64,000 nucleotides of DNA from Oscarella lobularis (GCF_947507565.1 NC_089175.1:3399733-3463732), one strand, 5' to 3'; positions 1 through 10,839 are shown, numbered from the stretch's first letter. The notes: a model not told the origin generated them from the letters alone. Made by a program: numbers and translations.

Positions 1-600
1 GAGAAGAAATCTCGCCCACTTCTGGCTTGTGCCAGACCCTAATAGTGTAGCAAACCGATTGCCCCTAAGAGCACACGCAGCGTCAAAAAATCAAAAAGTA
101 TTAGTCATTCATGTGATCAACAAATGTAAAGAGGAATTGACGGGATCATGTTATGGGGCTTCTTTCACGCGGAAGTAATTTCGGAGAACGGTACAGGAGA
201 CCACGATTTTCATACGTATGTATGTCTTTAGTATCCCAATACACGCTGTGGCCTTACCGCCTTTTTTAGATCTGGCTGGCTGTGTATTCGAACGAATAAA
301 CGCTTTAATTCAATAATGTTTTCTCAGTCTCTTTTCGGTACTAATGTAGCAGGAATTCGTCGCGGTGTATCAATTTCTGTTTAGCTATTGATTATTGATT
401 ATTTGTCGACGTGCATGTTTATATAGCCTCAGTATCTTACAAAATTATTCTATGATTGAAAATTAGAAGTTTATTTGAAACACTCATTATGTCACGAAAT
501 ATCTTGCATGATGTCATATGAATGAGGCGTCAGCTCCCCGTATCAGTGCTTGTCTGCTGCTGTACACGAAATGCTTTCATCGTTCTCCCCTAGCTCTTAT
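1..600 (+). pseudogene. Family A unit with its gene body deleted (scar)
   Basis: The first 265 bases match the region upstream of the plus-strand A genes (compare 57430-58030). The sequence then jumps, near position 270, straight to the last codons of a family A exon 4 (VYSNE-stop at about 276-299) and its 3' flank (compare 59205-59490). The promoter, exons 1-3 and almost all of exon 4 are missing, about 1.2 kb by comparison with the intact unit A10. The remaining stop codon still overlaps an AATAAA hexamer. This is a deletion product, not a gene. Confidence 0.8.
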
Positions 601-681
601 AAGCGCAAACAGAAAACGTGCGAACAGAAAAAAGCATGCATTTTAGTTTAACGCACGCTACAGCAAAATAAAGCTCGATAA

Positions 682-856
682 ATGGAAGGCAAAGGCAACG
701 TTCTGGACATTCGATTCAACGGAGATCAAAGTAAAAACAACGTTCAAAGTCTACCGATACGAACGCGCGACTTCTCCGCAGCTTGTTTCGTATGCGGAAT
801 GGAAAACGGCGTTCGCGTGTACACGATCGACCCGCTGACGCGAAAAACCCTCATCG
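682..856 (+). CDS. N-terminal exons of a WDR45/WIPI-like (PROPPIN) protein, partial
   Basis: Exon 1 is 682-730 and exon 2 is 782-856, separated by a 51-bp intron (GTAAAA...CCGCAG). Spliced, they read MEGKGNVLDIRFNGDQ followed by CFVCGMENGVRVYTIDPL. This matches the start of blade 1 in WDR45/WDR45B-type beta-propellers, PI3P-binding autophagy proteins, whose N-termini have FNQDQ.CF.C..E.G.R.YN..PL. A good donor (GTGAGA) follows at 857 and an acceptor ends at 898, but the sequence after that does not continue into the expected VEMLxRxNxLALVGGG segment. The gene is therefore truncated or fused to something else. An ORF that reads through both introns is an artefact of in-frame intron sequence. 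Family assignment is good; functionality is doubtful. Confidence 0.55.
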
Positions 857-1067
857 GTGAGAATTCTAGCGTCGCCAGAACTTGCTAGCGCTAAACAGAT
901 TGCGTTGTCGTTATCAGCTTCAAGAGGGAGAAGAAGAACGACTTGCTGCTCTTGTCTACTTCACCTCAGCCGCGTCCTCTGTTCCTCAGAGCTAATTTCT
1001 GTCTCTCAAGGCGTCAAGGCACCAGGCTACAAGCGCTCGCAGGCGAGACTCGAGCTCTGACGACGAT

Positions 1068-1690
1068 ATGGACACAAGCGAAGAAGAAATGCGCTCTCGG
1101 TCTCAAAGAGCGCGTGGAAGACGAGCTCGCGCCGGCGGCACCGGCTCGAGAGGCGGTAGAAGAGCTACGGAACGTGGAGCACGTGAAACGGCGGAGCGAG
1201 AGCCGAGAGGAAGATCGCGAGGGCGAACTAGACGAAGAGCAGCAGGGAGAAGCAGCAGACAGCGAGGAGGCAATAATTGATTAAAAATCAATAATTATCT
1301 CACTTGACGTTCTTTCTTTAGGGACTGCGAGAGCTCCAGTGGTCATAGAAGACGAGGTTGGAGCAGCAATAAGGCTGTTGGGATTAACATACCTATACTT
1401 TTTTTTTCTTTAGCCTGATCATATATCTGATTCCGGTGAGGATGAAAGTATGGCTGTTGTGTCTTCTAGCAGGAGCCTTTCAACTCGACAGTCGTCTGGG
1501 TACCTATTCACATTCAATCCACAGAACAAATTTATGCAATAACTCTTCGCAGTGGCACTCAGTCTCAAGTTCCTGCAGCCAGATCGTCTAAAAAACGCAG
1601 GGTTGTTTACGTGAGCGTTTCATATGAATAGACCGCCTGAATATCTAAATCTCTTTTATTGAAAAAGTGGATGACGATGAAGATGAAGGT
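1068..1690 (+). other. Possible multi-exon Arg-rich nuclear-type gene fragment
   Basis: An Arg/Gly/Ser-rich frame (starting MDTSEEEMRSRSQ, 70 codons) ends at 1280. Further pieces follow acceptor-like CTTTAG sites: one at about 1320 reads ARAPVVIEDEVGAAIRLLGL, and one at about 1413 reads PDHISDSGEDES. A basic stretch (RSSKKRRVVY) lies before a GTGAGC donor at 1612, and an acidic stretch precedes a GTATGT donor at about 1688. The VIEDE core looks like a SUMO-interacting motif. Part of this block recurs at 10840-11150, where the frame differs by small indels. Exon joins are guesses and I do not recognise the protein. Confidence 0.3.
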
Positions 1691-1699
1691 ATGTCTGTA

Positions 1700-3170
1700 A
1701 AGTCGAAGCGCTCTCGTGCTTCATAGATGGCACTGCTCTTTGAGCAGAGTTTCTGTAGTCGTGCGTGTAGTGGCTTTGATAATGAAAGTGGTCGCTCTCA
1801 TCTAATTCAGATTTGTCTGTAGTTTACAATATTATTTGTTCACGTGACTTTTTCATTTAATAGATAAAATGCGCAGAGCCGTATTTACTACTGCCAACGT
1901 GTGGACTCGCTCTCCCATACGTTTGTAGAGTCTAAGCGGCATTGTCCCGATCGATGACGCTCTTGGCTAATACGTATTAGCTGAAACACGAGGCCACGTG
2001 GGAAGGCACGCACCATTCCATTGGCCGACACCTCGAGCGCACAGCTCATTCGCGTGCACAGCCCCGATCGGATCGAACGTTCGGATCGTTCCGCCGGACA
2101 ACGCGTGGCGAAGCAACGCATGCAGATCAATCGCCATCGCTCCACACGCGATCGCGAGGAAAGCGATTGAGTTCGCACGAAGCCGCGATCGCGCAAACGG
2201 TAGGTGCAACAACGCTTCTTTCGATTGCCTTTCGTCATTCTCTCGATCTTCTAGCTCGTTCGCGTGCGCGCACGCCGCGCGACTCGAGGAATTCGACGAA
2301 CGGAAGCGAAGAACGAAGATCGACGGGCGATATCGGAGCGAAAAGGACGTTCATTCGTTCGCAGGCAAGTCGGGATTTTGTAGCTCCGTTTTTTCAGCAT
2401 TTCGCTCGCGTCTTTGCTGCACTCGTGTGTGAAAAACCCGGGGGCCCCCCTCAAGCGCATCTCGCCCATATGCATCTAAACGACCTCTTTAGAGATGCTT
2501 CGTGTGAATCGAAGAGCTCGAGTGAGGTAAAATTTCAAGCCCAGGAGTATACGGAAGGTCCTTCAGTTCGTCTGTGTAGGAGGAAGCCCAGCAATTAGAT
2601 GCACTCTACATGACAAATCTTCATTCTGTGCCGTATGAGAAAGCAAGCATCGTGCAAAGATGAAAAGAACAGGCAATACAAGACGATCTAATGACGGGAA
2701 CGTTGGAGTGGCAGTACATTTTGGGGAAAAAGCGGTTAGCCTAGGAGAAATCTCAGAATGACAGACGTAATGGTGATTACAATGCAGGAAAAAGCCACGA
2801 TGCATTCTAATGAAGCAAAGCTCACGAGGAATCTAATCAAGAAAGTCAATAGAAAATCGAGAATGGAGGAGGAAGCACGGGGCAAACATCTGGAGTGGAG
2901 GAGCCAGTCTGAGGTATTCAAGTGCTCTGGAGTCAATAGTTGAATTTATTTACAGTCGAAAGAGAAGACGACACGCACAGTGAGGCCCTGTACCTTTATT
3001 TATAATCAAGCAATAACGATAGCTCTTTTTTTATCCAGCTGCCTTGTATGGAAACAAAAGGAACGAGAAAACGCTGCAAGGGAGAAGTTCGAAAAAGACG
3101 GAGACGAAAATAATTTCATTGTTTATTTATTTATATTTTGTAAGCGCCAGCACGCTAACGCACATTAATT
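1700..3170 (+). other. Weak exon-like stretches, no assignable gene
   Basis: Between 1990 and 2370 the plus strand is CpG-rich with open frames and plausible splice sites: a GTAGGT donor near 2201, a CTTCTAG acceptor near 2255 and a possible GC donor at about 2362. A Lys/Glu-rich open stretch lies at 2758-2915, before a GTATTC. These could be further exons of the fragment upstream. I see no domain and cannot fix a reading frame across them. Confidence 0.2.
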
Positions 3171-3195
3171 AATTAATTAATTAATTTAATTAACC
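3167..3195. repeat. TTAA simple repeat
   Basis: A short run of TTAA units, about seven copies with one slip. Confidence 0.9.
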
Positions 3196-4206
3196 GTGCA
3201 AAATGTTGAAAATAAATTTATAACTGATCACGTGACTTTTCCGCCTTCGCAACGCCGTTCCCTGTCGTCCTCCGGCGTCGCTGCTTCGCTTGCTCTTTGT
3301 GAGCAAGCGAAGCACATGTGCAGTCCCCACAGCTCATATGTGCCTGCACGGTCATCTGAAACGCGTGCAGGCACTTTGATGTAGGCATCGTTCTCCTGGG
3401 GAGACTACCATATGATAGCTCCGTCAGGAGATGCATGCCGTGAGAGTTGGGCCTTTTTTCTGCTCGTGCCCAGGAGAGGTGGCAGTTTAGACGTTATGGT
3501 CTCTTGCCACGGGAGGCCTCTAAGCAGTTTAGGGGAATGCGACTTATGAATGATGAAGTCGCAATTCCCCGGGTCTCTTGGACCAACCCGTCGTGCTGAG
3601 GACGTTGGGACCGCGGTCAACCTCTTCGTCTTCTTCGTCTTCTTCTCTTCTAGTTCTGCAGGAAACAGAGAAGACAATGAGTGAGCTATACTATGGTGCA
3701 AATACCCCGGGGACCTTGATTAATTGCAAATAATCAAAAACTAGCAACTTCCGGAATAAATAACAGAACTTCTGGTAGCAATAATGCCAAATTTTAGTCA
3801 AAATATGTCTATTTGACCTCGCGAGGTCAAAGAGACGACAAAAACCAAAAAGAACATGCGTGAAACAGTGAAAATCGAAGAGGTGATACAAAACCGTGAG
3901 CTATATATAGCTCAGGGTTTTTTCGATCGCGAATAGTCTTTCTAATGATCTCAAACGATCGAAAAATGTTGTTCGAAACACTTCGCGACGTGGGATCGGT
4001 GCGAATTTACGTAGGGTGGGGCGAAACGTCGTTCGGCTGCGTTAGGGCCGTTCTACGAGTGCGATATGCATTCTAGCCAACGCAAAACAATCGTATTACG
4101 CTAAAAGAACGCTTTCGCGACCTGTTTTAGGTCGTTGTTCGCAGGAAAACGTCGCGTTCCGCGGCGAGCAGACACGCTTGGTCATGGCGAGCAACGAAAA
4201 TCCTAC
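3196..4206. other. Gene-free stretch with isolated open frames
   Basis: A minus-strand frame at 3405-3701 has a CTGCAG acceptor-like site and a Lys-rich run near its start but no recognisable domain. The stretch 3230-3380 contains a short inverted repeat around AGCAAGCGAAGC and TGCCTGCACG. From 3900 to 4090 the sequence is CpG-rich and may be a promoter, but nothing supports a specific start. Confidence 0.3.
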
Positions 4207-4299
4207 CTGTGTCATTTCGGCTTTTTGCAGCGACGACTGGTCCTGGAAAAGGTCTTGGCACGCCGCGAGGCCATTTCTCCACTTGACAGTACGGGACAT
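4207..4299 (-). CDS. Possible first coding exon, unrecognised
   Basis: On the minus strand an ATG at 4299 opens a 31-codon frame (MSRTVKWRNGLAACQ...KAEMTQ) that ends exactly at a CAG|GTAGGA donor at 4207/4206. A CpG-rich stretch lies near by. It reads like a helical soluble protein start, but I do not recognise the family and cannot find the next exon with confidence. Confidence 0.25.
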
Positions 4300-4548
4300 C
4301 AAGAGTAAAAACAACAATAAGTTTATTAGACGGGGCTAAATTCTATTTACCTGGGCGGGACGCTTGGGAGAACAAACGTATATGGTTTCACTTAAACCTC
4401 AAAACATTTACCGACTCGTTTTAGTAGAAGAAAGTTTCCTTTATTCCTGGATCGAGTTTGAGAAGTTCCACCATTATTTTGGTGATGTTCTTAGCGTCAT
4501 CTTTTGAGAGATCACATAGGACGAATGGGTTATGTGCTTGGGAACGTT

Positions 4549-5650
4549 TCACCTATTCCGCTGTGATGACGGCCTTCAAGAGCCATTCCAAGGCGATCAA
4601 GCATATATGGCATACTTCTTGGAAGCTTCGGCAATTTATAAATTCGTCGAAAAGCCTAAAACGTTTCGTTAACTTGCCCTCACGTTAGCCTTGTCATCTC
4701 ACTTTCTTTATATTGACCCACTTTCGAAAATACGGCGGTACAGCGATGCGTAGGTGTCTGCACTGATTCGGAAGCCTAGATAACATCTTCAATTAGAATT
4801 ATATTTTTATGAGAAACGCGAGAGTATCTGACGCCGTTTTCAAATCCCAATCGCCGCACGTGACAAAGCAGAAGTTGTGTGATGATGAAAGCAAGTCGTG
4901 CTTTTCTAACCAATCATCAAACGACTACATAAAACATAGTTATACTGAAATTGAATATTTAGTGCCGCGGTACTGTAAGTCACTTTCATAACTTCGGGGA
5001 GCTTTGGTTGCCTGCTCACTTGCTCTTGAGCGATCCCCGTCAACTGTCATATTCAGAAAAAAAAGACAAATGATTTTGGATTTTTTGTGATCTTTCTTTC
5101 AATACCCTATGAATATAGGTATCAAAAGAAAGACGATCGGTCTAATGACCTTCGTGCAAAAGTCCGTCAGGATTGGATTAACTGTGGGCTGTACGTAAAA
5201 ATGAAAAATGTCTTCCGTTTGTAGAGTTCTTGAATTGAGTAGAATGACGGGGAATTCGATGATCTCCTGAAACGAAAATGACTCTACGATCTCGCTAGGG
5301 GGCTAGTAGACCATTGGAAAGATCTCTCGGTGGTCGTCACACGTCGCTTCGAAGTCGAGAACGAGAAAGAAGTCGAACGAAGGTCTAGCTTGGCCAGCCA
5401 TTGCTGTAGAGAAAAGTTTGCAGCTAATTCCTTTGCCATGCAGCATTTACTACAGCAATCGCACCTGCCAAACGTGCTAAAACGACGGAATAAAAGGGAA
5501 TAGCTCTCGATCGTGCACAGGCCCGGACGTTGATTAGATGATTTTTACTTTTTGAAATAAATTCTGTTGCAACACTTTACGAAATTCTCCAATAGCGCAT
5601 ACGTTTTCATTGTAGACACGAACTGACGAAGCTAAGAGCCACAAACCGTG
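4549..5650 (+). repeat. Direct repeat copy 1 flanking the ApeC gene
   Basis: This stretch is paralogous to 7156-8115 in the same orientation. Shared landmarks include the start (CCTATTCCGCTGTGATGACGG), the block around 5165-5250 (7625-7710) and the end (GCCACAAACCGTGAACTTCA). The copies differ by many substitutions and indels, so the duplication is not very recent. It brackets the ApeC gene at 6030-6691. Confidence 0.85.
5330..5503 (+). other. Conserved open frame inside direct repeat copy 1
   Basis: The frame reads VVVTRRFEVENEKEVER... and ...QQSHLPNVLKRRNK before a stop at 5501. The paralogous frame at 7791-8024 keeps the same phase and most residues and runs about 20 codons further. Conserved phase in two diverged copies hints at a former exon. 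The product is unrecognised. Confidence 0.3.
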
Positions 5651-5913
5651 AACTTCAGCTGACTCATCCACTGTCATGGCCACTCAGGTACCATGGCGTT
5701 ACTAGCAGGTAATAGCTAAGCTGAACTATGTACGCTTTACCGCCCGAGGGGCATGTCGACCTTTATCAAAATGCCCCACTCTTTAGTGGGAAAACAGACG
5801 ATGCGATATACGTAATCTAAGATCGACTGAGAGTTATGAGACAGACTGATAACGACTTGATCGAGACGGAATCTACCGTACTTTGAGACATACTGAAACG
5901 TAGAACAATCAGT

Positions 5914-5922
5914 TTATATAAG
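5914..5922 (+). promoter_or_regulatory. TATA box of the ApeC gene
   Basis: TTATATAAG lies about 110 bp upstream of the chosen ATG at 6030, at a sensible distance for a short 5' untranslated region. Confidence 0.5.
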
Positions 5923-6029
5923 ATCCGTAATAAGATGACGTGGAGACTACAAGAAGAAGAGCCTTTCCTAGCCGAGATCAGTCAGAGTCTGCCTGGTCTA
6001 GTTAATGATCGTATTTGTCAGAGCTCACT

Positions 6030-6691
6030 ATGATTTACTACCTTGTTTCTGTTACTGTTGTTTTCAGTTGCTGCGTTTGTGCTGTTGACTGGCCAAGCAG
6101 CGGCTACGGCCTGGTTCAGCCGAAATCTGGCTGCCCGCCGGCTTTCGCACCGGTTCCCGCTATCATGACACTGAAGACACCGCACCCGCCAGTAGATGGA
6201 GCAGTTTGTATTACTTGAAAGGATCCAAATATTCCAGCGGAATGGAATGGCACTTCTGCATGAGGCATTCAAACTACGGCAGTTGGCCCAGGGGAGCCTA
6301 TTGCATTTTCAAGATGCACGGTTACAACTGCCCTTCAGGGCTCGTTGAAAGTTATAGCTATTGGGACGACGAAGACACTAACAATAATAACCGTGCAAGC
6401 GGTTACCTACCCGACGGGACGTATACCCATGACACGAAAATTCATTTCTGTTGCAGAGATGACGGCGATCCCAGCAACGGCATAACTCTGCCAACGTCCG
6501 TTCCTTTCATTCTCCTTGCCGTGCGTGAAGATCGCTGCCAGAAAGTAACCGGCATGTCAGTTTGCAGGCAGTATTTTCATTGGGACGACGAAGATGATAG
6601 GAATGCGAATAGGCGCGGCGGATCCTCTGTCCGACCTTATGATGAAATGAACAATGGCGATCACCGGCTTTACTTTTGCTACTACAGCTGA
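6030..6691 (+). CDS. Secreted ApeC-domain (apextrin C-terminal) protein, one frameshift
   Basis: The ATG at 6030 begins a signal peptide (MIYYLVSVTVVFSCCVCAVD). The rest is a single ApeC domain: WPSSGYGL.QPKSGCP, a YHDTEDTAP segment, FCMR, WPRGAYCIFK, CPSGL, YWDDEDTNNNN, LPDGTY, FCCRDDG, LPTSVPF.LL, GMSV, HWDDEDDRNANRRGG and a final LYFCYY. ApeC is known as a pathogen-associated pattern recognition or cell-wall binding domain in marine invertebrates, usually extracellular. The frame changes by one base between SGCP (6126-6137) and the F..GSRYHDTED segment (from about 6140), a one-base loss or two-base gain in GCCCGCCGGC. No plausible intron fits there, so this is either an assembly error or a pseudogene. 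There are no introns otherwise. Flanking direct repeats suggest the locus duplicated as a block and lost one gene copy. Confidence 0.85.
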
Positions 6692-6699
6692 AAAGCAGT

Positions 6700-7150
6700 C
6701 CCAAGTGATTTTCCGTGCCGCTTGTAGCACTTTGTTCGTCATGCATGCTGCTGTCTTCTGCTCTTTTTTCTTTTCTTCCAAGCGTTCGTTTTGCAATTTA
6801 GAAACTTGCACTTGTCTTGTCTTAGTCGCCTTCGCACACGAACTACAGAGATTTCGCTAATTTGTGTATGATGGCACTACGAAACACAGAGTTGCTCATC
6901 CCAATTCTCTATCTAAGTCTTTCTGACGATGTATGATACTTCTGCACGCTAGAAACGCTCCGAGTTCCGTGCTTCATGCATTGGCTTGGGCACCTTGAAG
7001 ACTGCTACTCAGTACTGTAGTTGTTGAACAGAGTTTGACTTCTGACGTTGATTTCGTTTATGGTCCTTTCGTTTTATGTTATTCCATTCATTGGTTGATA
7101 GTTGACATCCACCTAACAACAATTAATTAGTCTAGTAATTTCACATATAA
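6700..7150. other. 3' flank of ApeC gene, nothing recognised
   Basis: AT-rich sequence without convincing exons or repeats. It separates the ApeC stop codon from the second direct repeat. Confidence 0.4.
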
Positions 7151-7155
7151 CTTCC

Positions 7156-8115
7156 TACCTATTCCGCTGTGATGACGGCCTTCGAGAGCCATTCAAAGGC
7201 AATCGAACATTTCTGGCATCATCTCACTTTCTTTACGTTGATCCACGTTCGAAAATACGGCGGTACAGCGATGAGCTGGTGTCTGCATTGATTTGGAAGC
7301 CTATCAAAAGCAACGCGAGAGTAACTGACGCCGTTTTCAAATCCCAATCTCCGCACGTAACAAAGCAGAAATTGTGCGACGACGAAAGCAAGTCGTGCTT
7401 CTTCAACCAATCATCAAATGTCTATAACACATAGTTATACTGAGATTGATTATTTATTGCAGGTACTGATAGTCACTTTCATAACTTCGTGAAGCTTTGG
7501 TTGCTCGTTCACTTGCTCTTGAGTGATCCCCTTCAACTGTTTATATTCAGAAATAAAGACAATGATTTTGGAATGAATGTCGGTATCAAAAGAAAGATCA
7601 GTCTAATAACATCCGTGAAAAAGTCCGTCACGATTGGATTAGCTGTCGGCTGTACGTAAAAATGAAAAATGTCTTCCGTTTGTATAGAGTTCTTGAATTG
7701 AGCAGAATAACGGGAAATTCGATGATCTCCTGACGAAAATGACTCGATGATCTCGCTAGGGGACTACTAGACCATTGGAAAGATCTTTCGGTGGTCGTCA
7801 CACGTCGCTTCGAAGTCGAGAACGAGAAAGAAGTCGAACGAACGTCTAGCTCGGCCAGCCATTGCTTTAGAGAAAAGTTTGCAGGTAAAGGCTTTGCCGT
7901 GCAGCATTTAATACAGCAATCGCACCTGCCAAACGTGCTAAAGCGACGGAATAAAGGGGAATATAGCTCTCGACTCGATCGTGCGCAGGCCCCGGACGTG
8001 GATTTAGATGATTTTACATTTTGACATCAAATTTGTTGCAACACTTTATGATATTCTCCAATAGAGCATAAATTTAATTTCATTGTAGACACGAACAGAC
8101 GGAACATAAGTGCAT
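7156..8115 (+). repeat. Direct repeat copy 2 flanking the ApeC gene
   Basis: Paralogous to 4549-5650, same orientation. It lacks roughly 150 bp of the first copy's middle part. It contains the longer version (7791-8024) of the conserved open frame, ending ...APDVDLDDFTF. Confidence 0.85.
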
Positions 8116-8159
8116 CACGCCACAAACCGTGAACTTCAACCAAAGAGGTGTGTATGCAT

Positions 8160-8345
8160 TGGTGTGTCAGTCGCTTGAACGCACAGACAATTCAAACAAA
8201 TGAAACTCGTGCACATCGGGAGGATCTCCTCTACATACTTTCGTATGAAGACCGTGGCTCGGCTTCAATTTTTTATCGAATTTCAATTCCATTGAATTTG
8301 TGCTAACGTATGCAATTGCAGACGTAGCATCTGGATATTTGCATT
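8160..8345 (-). pseudogene. Fragment of family A exon 4
   Basis: On the minus strand this stretch matches the 3' part of family A exon 4: the region coding LKPSQGLH, VCR and the FHLFELAVH-like tail can be followed with base changes and lost frame. No other exon is present. It lies just downstream of complete copy A1, so it is a remnant of a further tandem copy. Confidence 0.7.
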
Positions 8346-8734
8346 AGTAGATGCAATAAAGATGACGCCTCAATGGCAATGCAATTCTGCCCACAAGAGA
8401 CGAGACATGCCGCAGAAGTGTGCACATTCCTATGCACGAAGGCCATCCTTGTTTGACGCGTACTTGATATACTCAGCCGTTAGGAGTAGATACGCGAAAT
8501 TAAAACCCTACACGGCTCAAAACGGCCCCTAGGGCACTGCTTCGCGACCAGAGCAATATACATCTGTTATGAGACTAAAGACGCATACGCGGACGACTTT
8601 GTCTCTCTATTATCTATGCTCCGACCGAATTGAATTAGCCTGACCAGTGAACTGCCATGCACTACTACATGCATGAAGCTACCAAAACACACAAACGGTA
8701 CGCGTATAGACGTCTAGCCCTGCGTTGAAATAAT

Positions 8735-9748
8735 TCATTCGTTCACATGCACAGCCAGTTCAAAGAGATGAAATTTAAACGTTTCGCCAACGCTAAATCT
8801 GCACACTTTGAAACGAAGACCCTGACTCGGCTTCAATCTTTCACTGTACTCATACGTTTGAATACGTGCCAACGTATGTAATTCCAGATGTAGAATTGGG
8901 GTGAATTTCGAGGCGAATGTTCCAGTTAGTGGTCACTGGCGGAGAGCTAAAAGACGTAGCTTCGGTCCTCGTACAAAGATCAGCAGAATTGTCAGTGCCA
9001 CCGTGAGATTCGATGTAGTTTGTACGCCAGTACCCAAATCCAACACAGTAGCTTCCATCGCAGATTTGAAGAACAGGATCACTGTCGCCGCCCGGGTAGG
9101 TAAAAAAGAAGCCAATTTGAACGGAGTACGCTTTAGCATCATTTAGAACTCCAGCTTCAATCAATTTGACCTTTGACATCGAGTTTTCTATCGCATATGG
9201 GCCGAACGCGAACTGGCTTACTTTAAACAACACACCTAATTGCATTGCTCCAACGCTAAATTCCATTGTTTGTGCGGACACAGAAGACGGCGTCTCCGTA
9301 AAATTGGCGTGATTTTGGAGCCAAAGAGGTGACATGTAAAGGTACAATAGCAGTGCGCGACTTGAAACACTCTATGGCGTGCAATACACTAGCTCAAGGT
9401 TCCTATACTGCCGTCAATGTCGCAGCTGCTTTACCTGAGTCGATGACACCGAAGTTGGCGGGGCGCCTGTCTGCCAAACAACGGCGGAACAAACGTATGG
9501 TTTCACTCAAACATCAATGCACGAAGTAATAAAACTCCGCCTCGACTTACTCTTTCTCTGTCTCCCGCTTTACTTGCCGCGGTCCATATTTGAATGTAGT
9601 CATCAAGTGGAAGGCACACAGTAGGTCCCGATGACGGTACTAGTAAAAAAGAAGTACGATTCTCACGCCGCACGCACTCATCTGATGCTGATTGTAGCCA
9701 GAAAAAAGCAACGATTAGCAGCTTCGACGTATAACGGGCGAAAGGCAT
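8735..9748 (-). pseudogene. Family A secreted protein A1, four exons, C-terminal frameshift
   Basis: Exons on the minus strand: 9748-9551 (66 codons, signal peptide, SDEC, SSGPTVCLPLDDY), 9470-9435 (TGAPPTSVSSTQ), 9371-9222 (MSPLWLQNHANFTETPSSVSAQ) and 9170-8735. All joins are phase 0 with GT-AG ends. Exon 4 reads VKLIEAGVLNDAKAY... through LEIHPNSTSGITYVGTYS, then one base is lost near 8862 and the frame meets TGA. The downstream sequence still encodes the usual LKPSQGL, KVCR and HLFELAVH tail, in another frame, to a stop at 8735. The protein would therefore lack its last ~40 residues. Intron 3 (51 bp, 9171-9221) is a multiple of three without stops, so retained-intron transcripts stay open. 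Fold unknown; N-glycosylation sequons NFT and NST are present. Confidence 0.8.
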
Positions 9749-9779
9749 TGTTTCAAAGTAGAAGAAGCCGAGGAAGAAG

Positions 9780-10300
9780 GAGCCCCTCTGAGTAAAAAGG
9801 GCTTAATTGTGGTTGCTACGGATGTATCCTTAGCCCTCCCCTTTCGACGGGAGAGGAAATATCGCTTCTGCCCAGTCACGCGCTTGTGGGAAGTTGAGCC
9901 TTATCAGAGATAAGGCGAAGCTAGGTCGGCTAGCAAATGGGCAATGTACCACCAGCGAGTCTGTTGTAGTGTACCTCCATCTCTATCGCTACGGAGTACT
10001 GGAATAGCCGGAGGGAAAACACATTCTCTCCTCTGTGAGTCACTTTAGATACGTCAAATATTATTCTAAGTAGCTCAGGTCCGGGTCCCGGAAATATGCG
10101 CATAGCAGTTGATTGGTAACAGCACTTTTGATAGATTCCATGATTAAAGGAGTTAAAGACAAGGCAAGAAAGACATGCAGAAAAAACAAGAATAATACTG
10201 CGACTTAGGTAGCTACTCTGCCTCTGCATTATGACACTTGCATGGCAGAATTGTTGGTGCAGTAGGCAACATGGCATCGAAGCGTTTGAATACTGACATG
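9780..10300. other. Upstream flank of A1, nothing coding recognised
   Basis: A long minus-strand open frame crosses 9930-10523 but it runs through repeat element R3 and has no signal peptide or family similarity. I see no supported gene here. Confidence 0.35.
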
Positions 10301-10640
10301 ACGGTATGCTAAGACAACGAAAGAAATGGCCTCGTTTCGACGTACGGTAAGTGCAGTGTGAAAAGCAGACGATTTCGAATTTTGCAAAAGGTTCTTCTAC
10401 ATTCATACCAGTCCTACTACTTTTTAGAGCTATGAAGTACTCACCTGAGCTACATGGGAGCCAGTCGAATGAAGTGACGTTTCGAAACGTCACATTTTCC
10501 CCAAAGGAGCCCCGACTTTCCAAAAACCTTTAGAACCTGACCTGTACGATACAATTATCACGCTGAGTCGGTTGCTTGAACGAAGAAACTCTTTGTCTCT
10601 ATCAAGAAAGCCGTAAAATGTTATCACGTGATGTCAACAA
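10300..10640 (-). repeat. R3 repeat element, copy a
   Basis: One of nine related copies of a ~300-bp non-coding element in this window. Diagnostic parts, read on the minus strand, are an E-box-like CACGTGAT start, AAAGAGTTTCTTCGTTC, a CTCAG|GTGAGTAC splice-donor-like motif (10436-10450), TTTTGCAAAATTCGAAATCG and CACTGCACTTACCGTACG. It lies upstream of A1 in the A1 direction. The conserved E-box and donor suggest a promoter with an untranslated first exon, or a small RNA gene; this is inference. Confidence 0.6.
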
Positions 10641-10714
10641 ATGACCCGTACACTTACCAAAAAGCGCTCAATGAACGAGGCAATGGTCTTCTGAGAACGA
10701 ACTGTTTTGCTGCT

Positions 10715-10835
10715 ACAAGATGTCGAGCGACTATTGCTAGGCCCACGCTCACGGGTATCGATATTCAGAAAGCTGCAGGCCCAATTGCTTGACTCCAAGG
10801 GATAATGAGCTCTAGTGCGGACTGTTCTGAACTTT
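10715..10835 (+). repeat. Family B upstream flank repeat without a B gene
   Basis: Matches the flanks 5' of B2 (21610-21770) and B3 (22855-23010): the shared block includes ATTCAGAAAGCTGCAGGCCC and GAGCTCTAGTGC. Here it runs directly into a copy of 1000-1378 instead of a B gene. Confidence 0.7.
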
Positions 10836-10839
10836 GCCT

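Noticed and set aside
6015-6029. TTG start upstream of the ApeC gene
   Set aside because: The ATG at 6030 immediately opens a good signal peptide, and a non-ATG start is not needed.
8850-9347. A1 exons 3 and 4 as one continuous 165-codon gene
   Set aside because: The frame crosses a 51-bp intron with normal GT-AG ends that happens to lack stops; all sister copies are spliced here.
9930-10523. 197-codon minus-strand frame
   Set aside because: It passes through the R3 element, whose other copies do not keep the frame, and shows no recognisable protein features.
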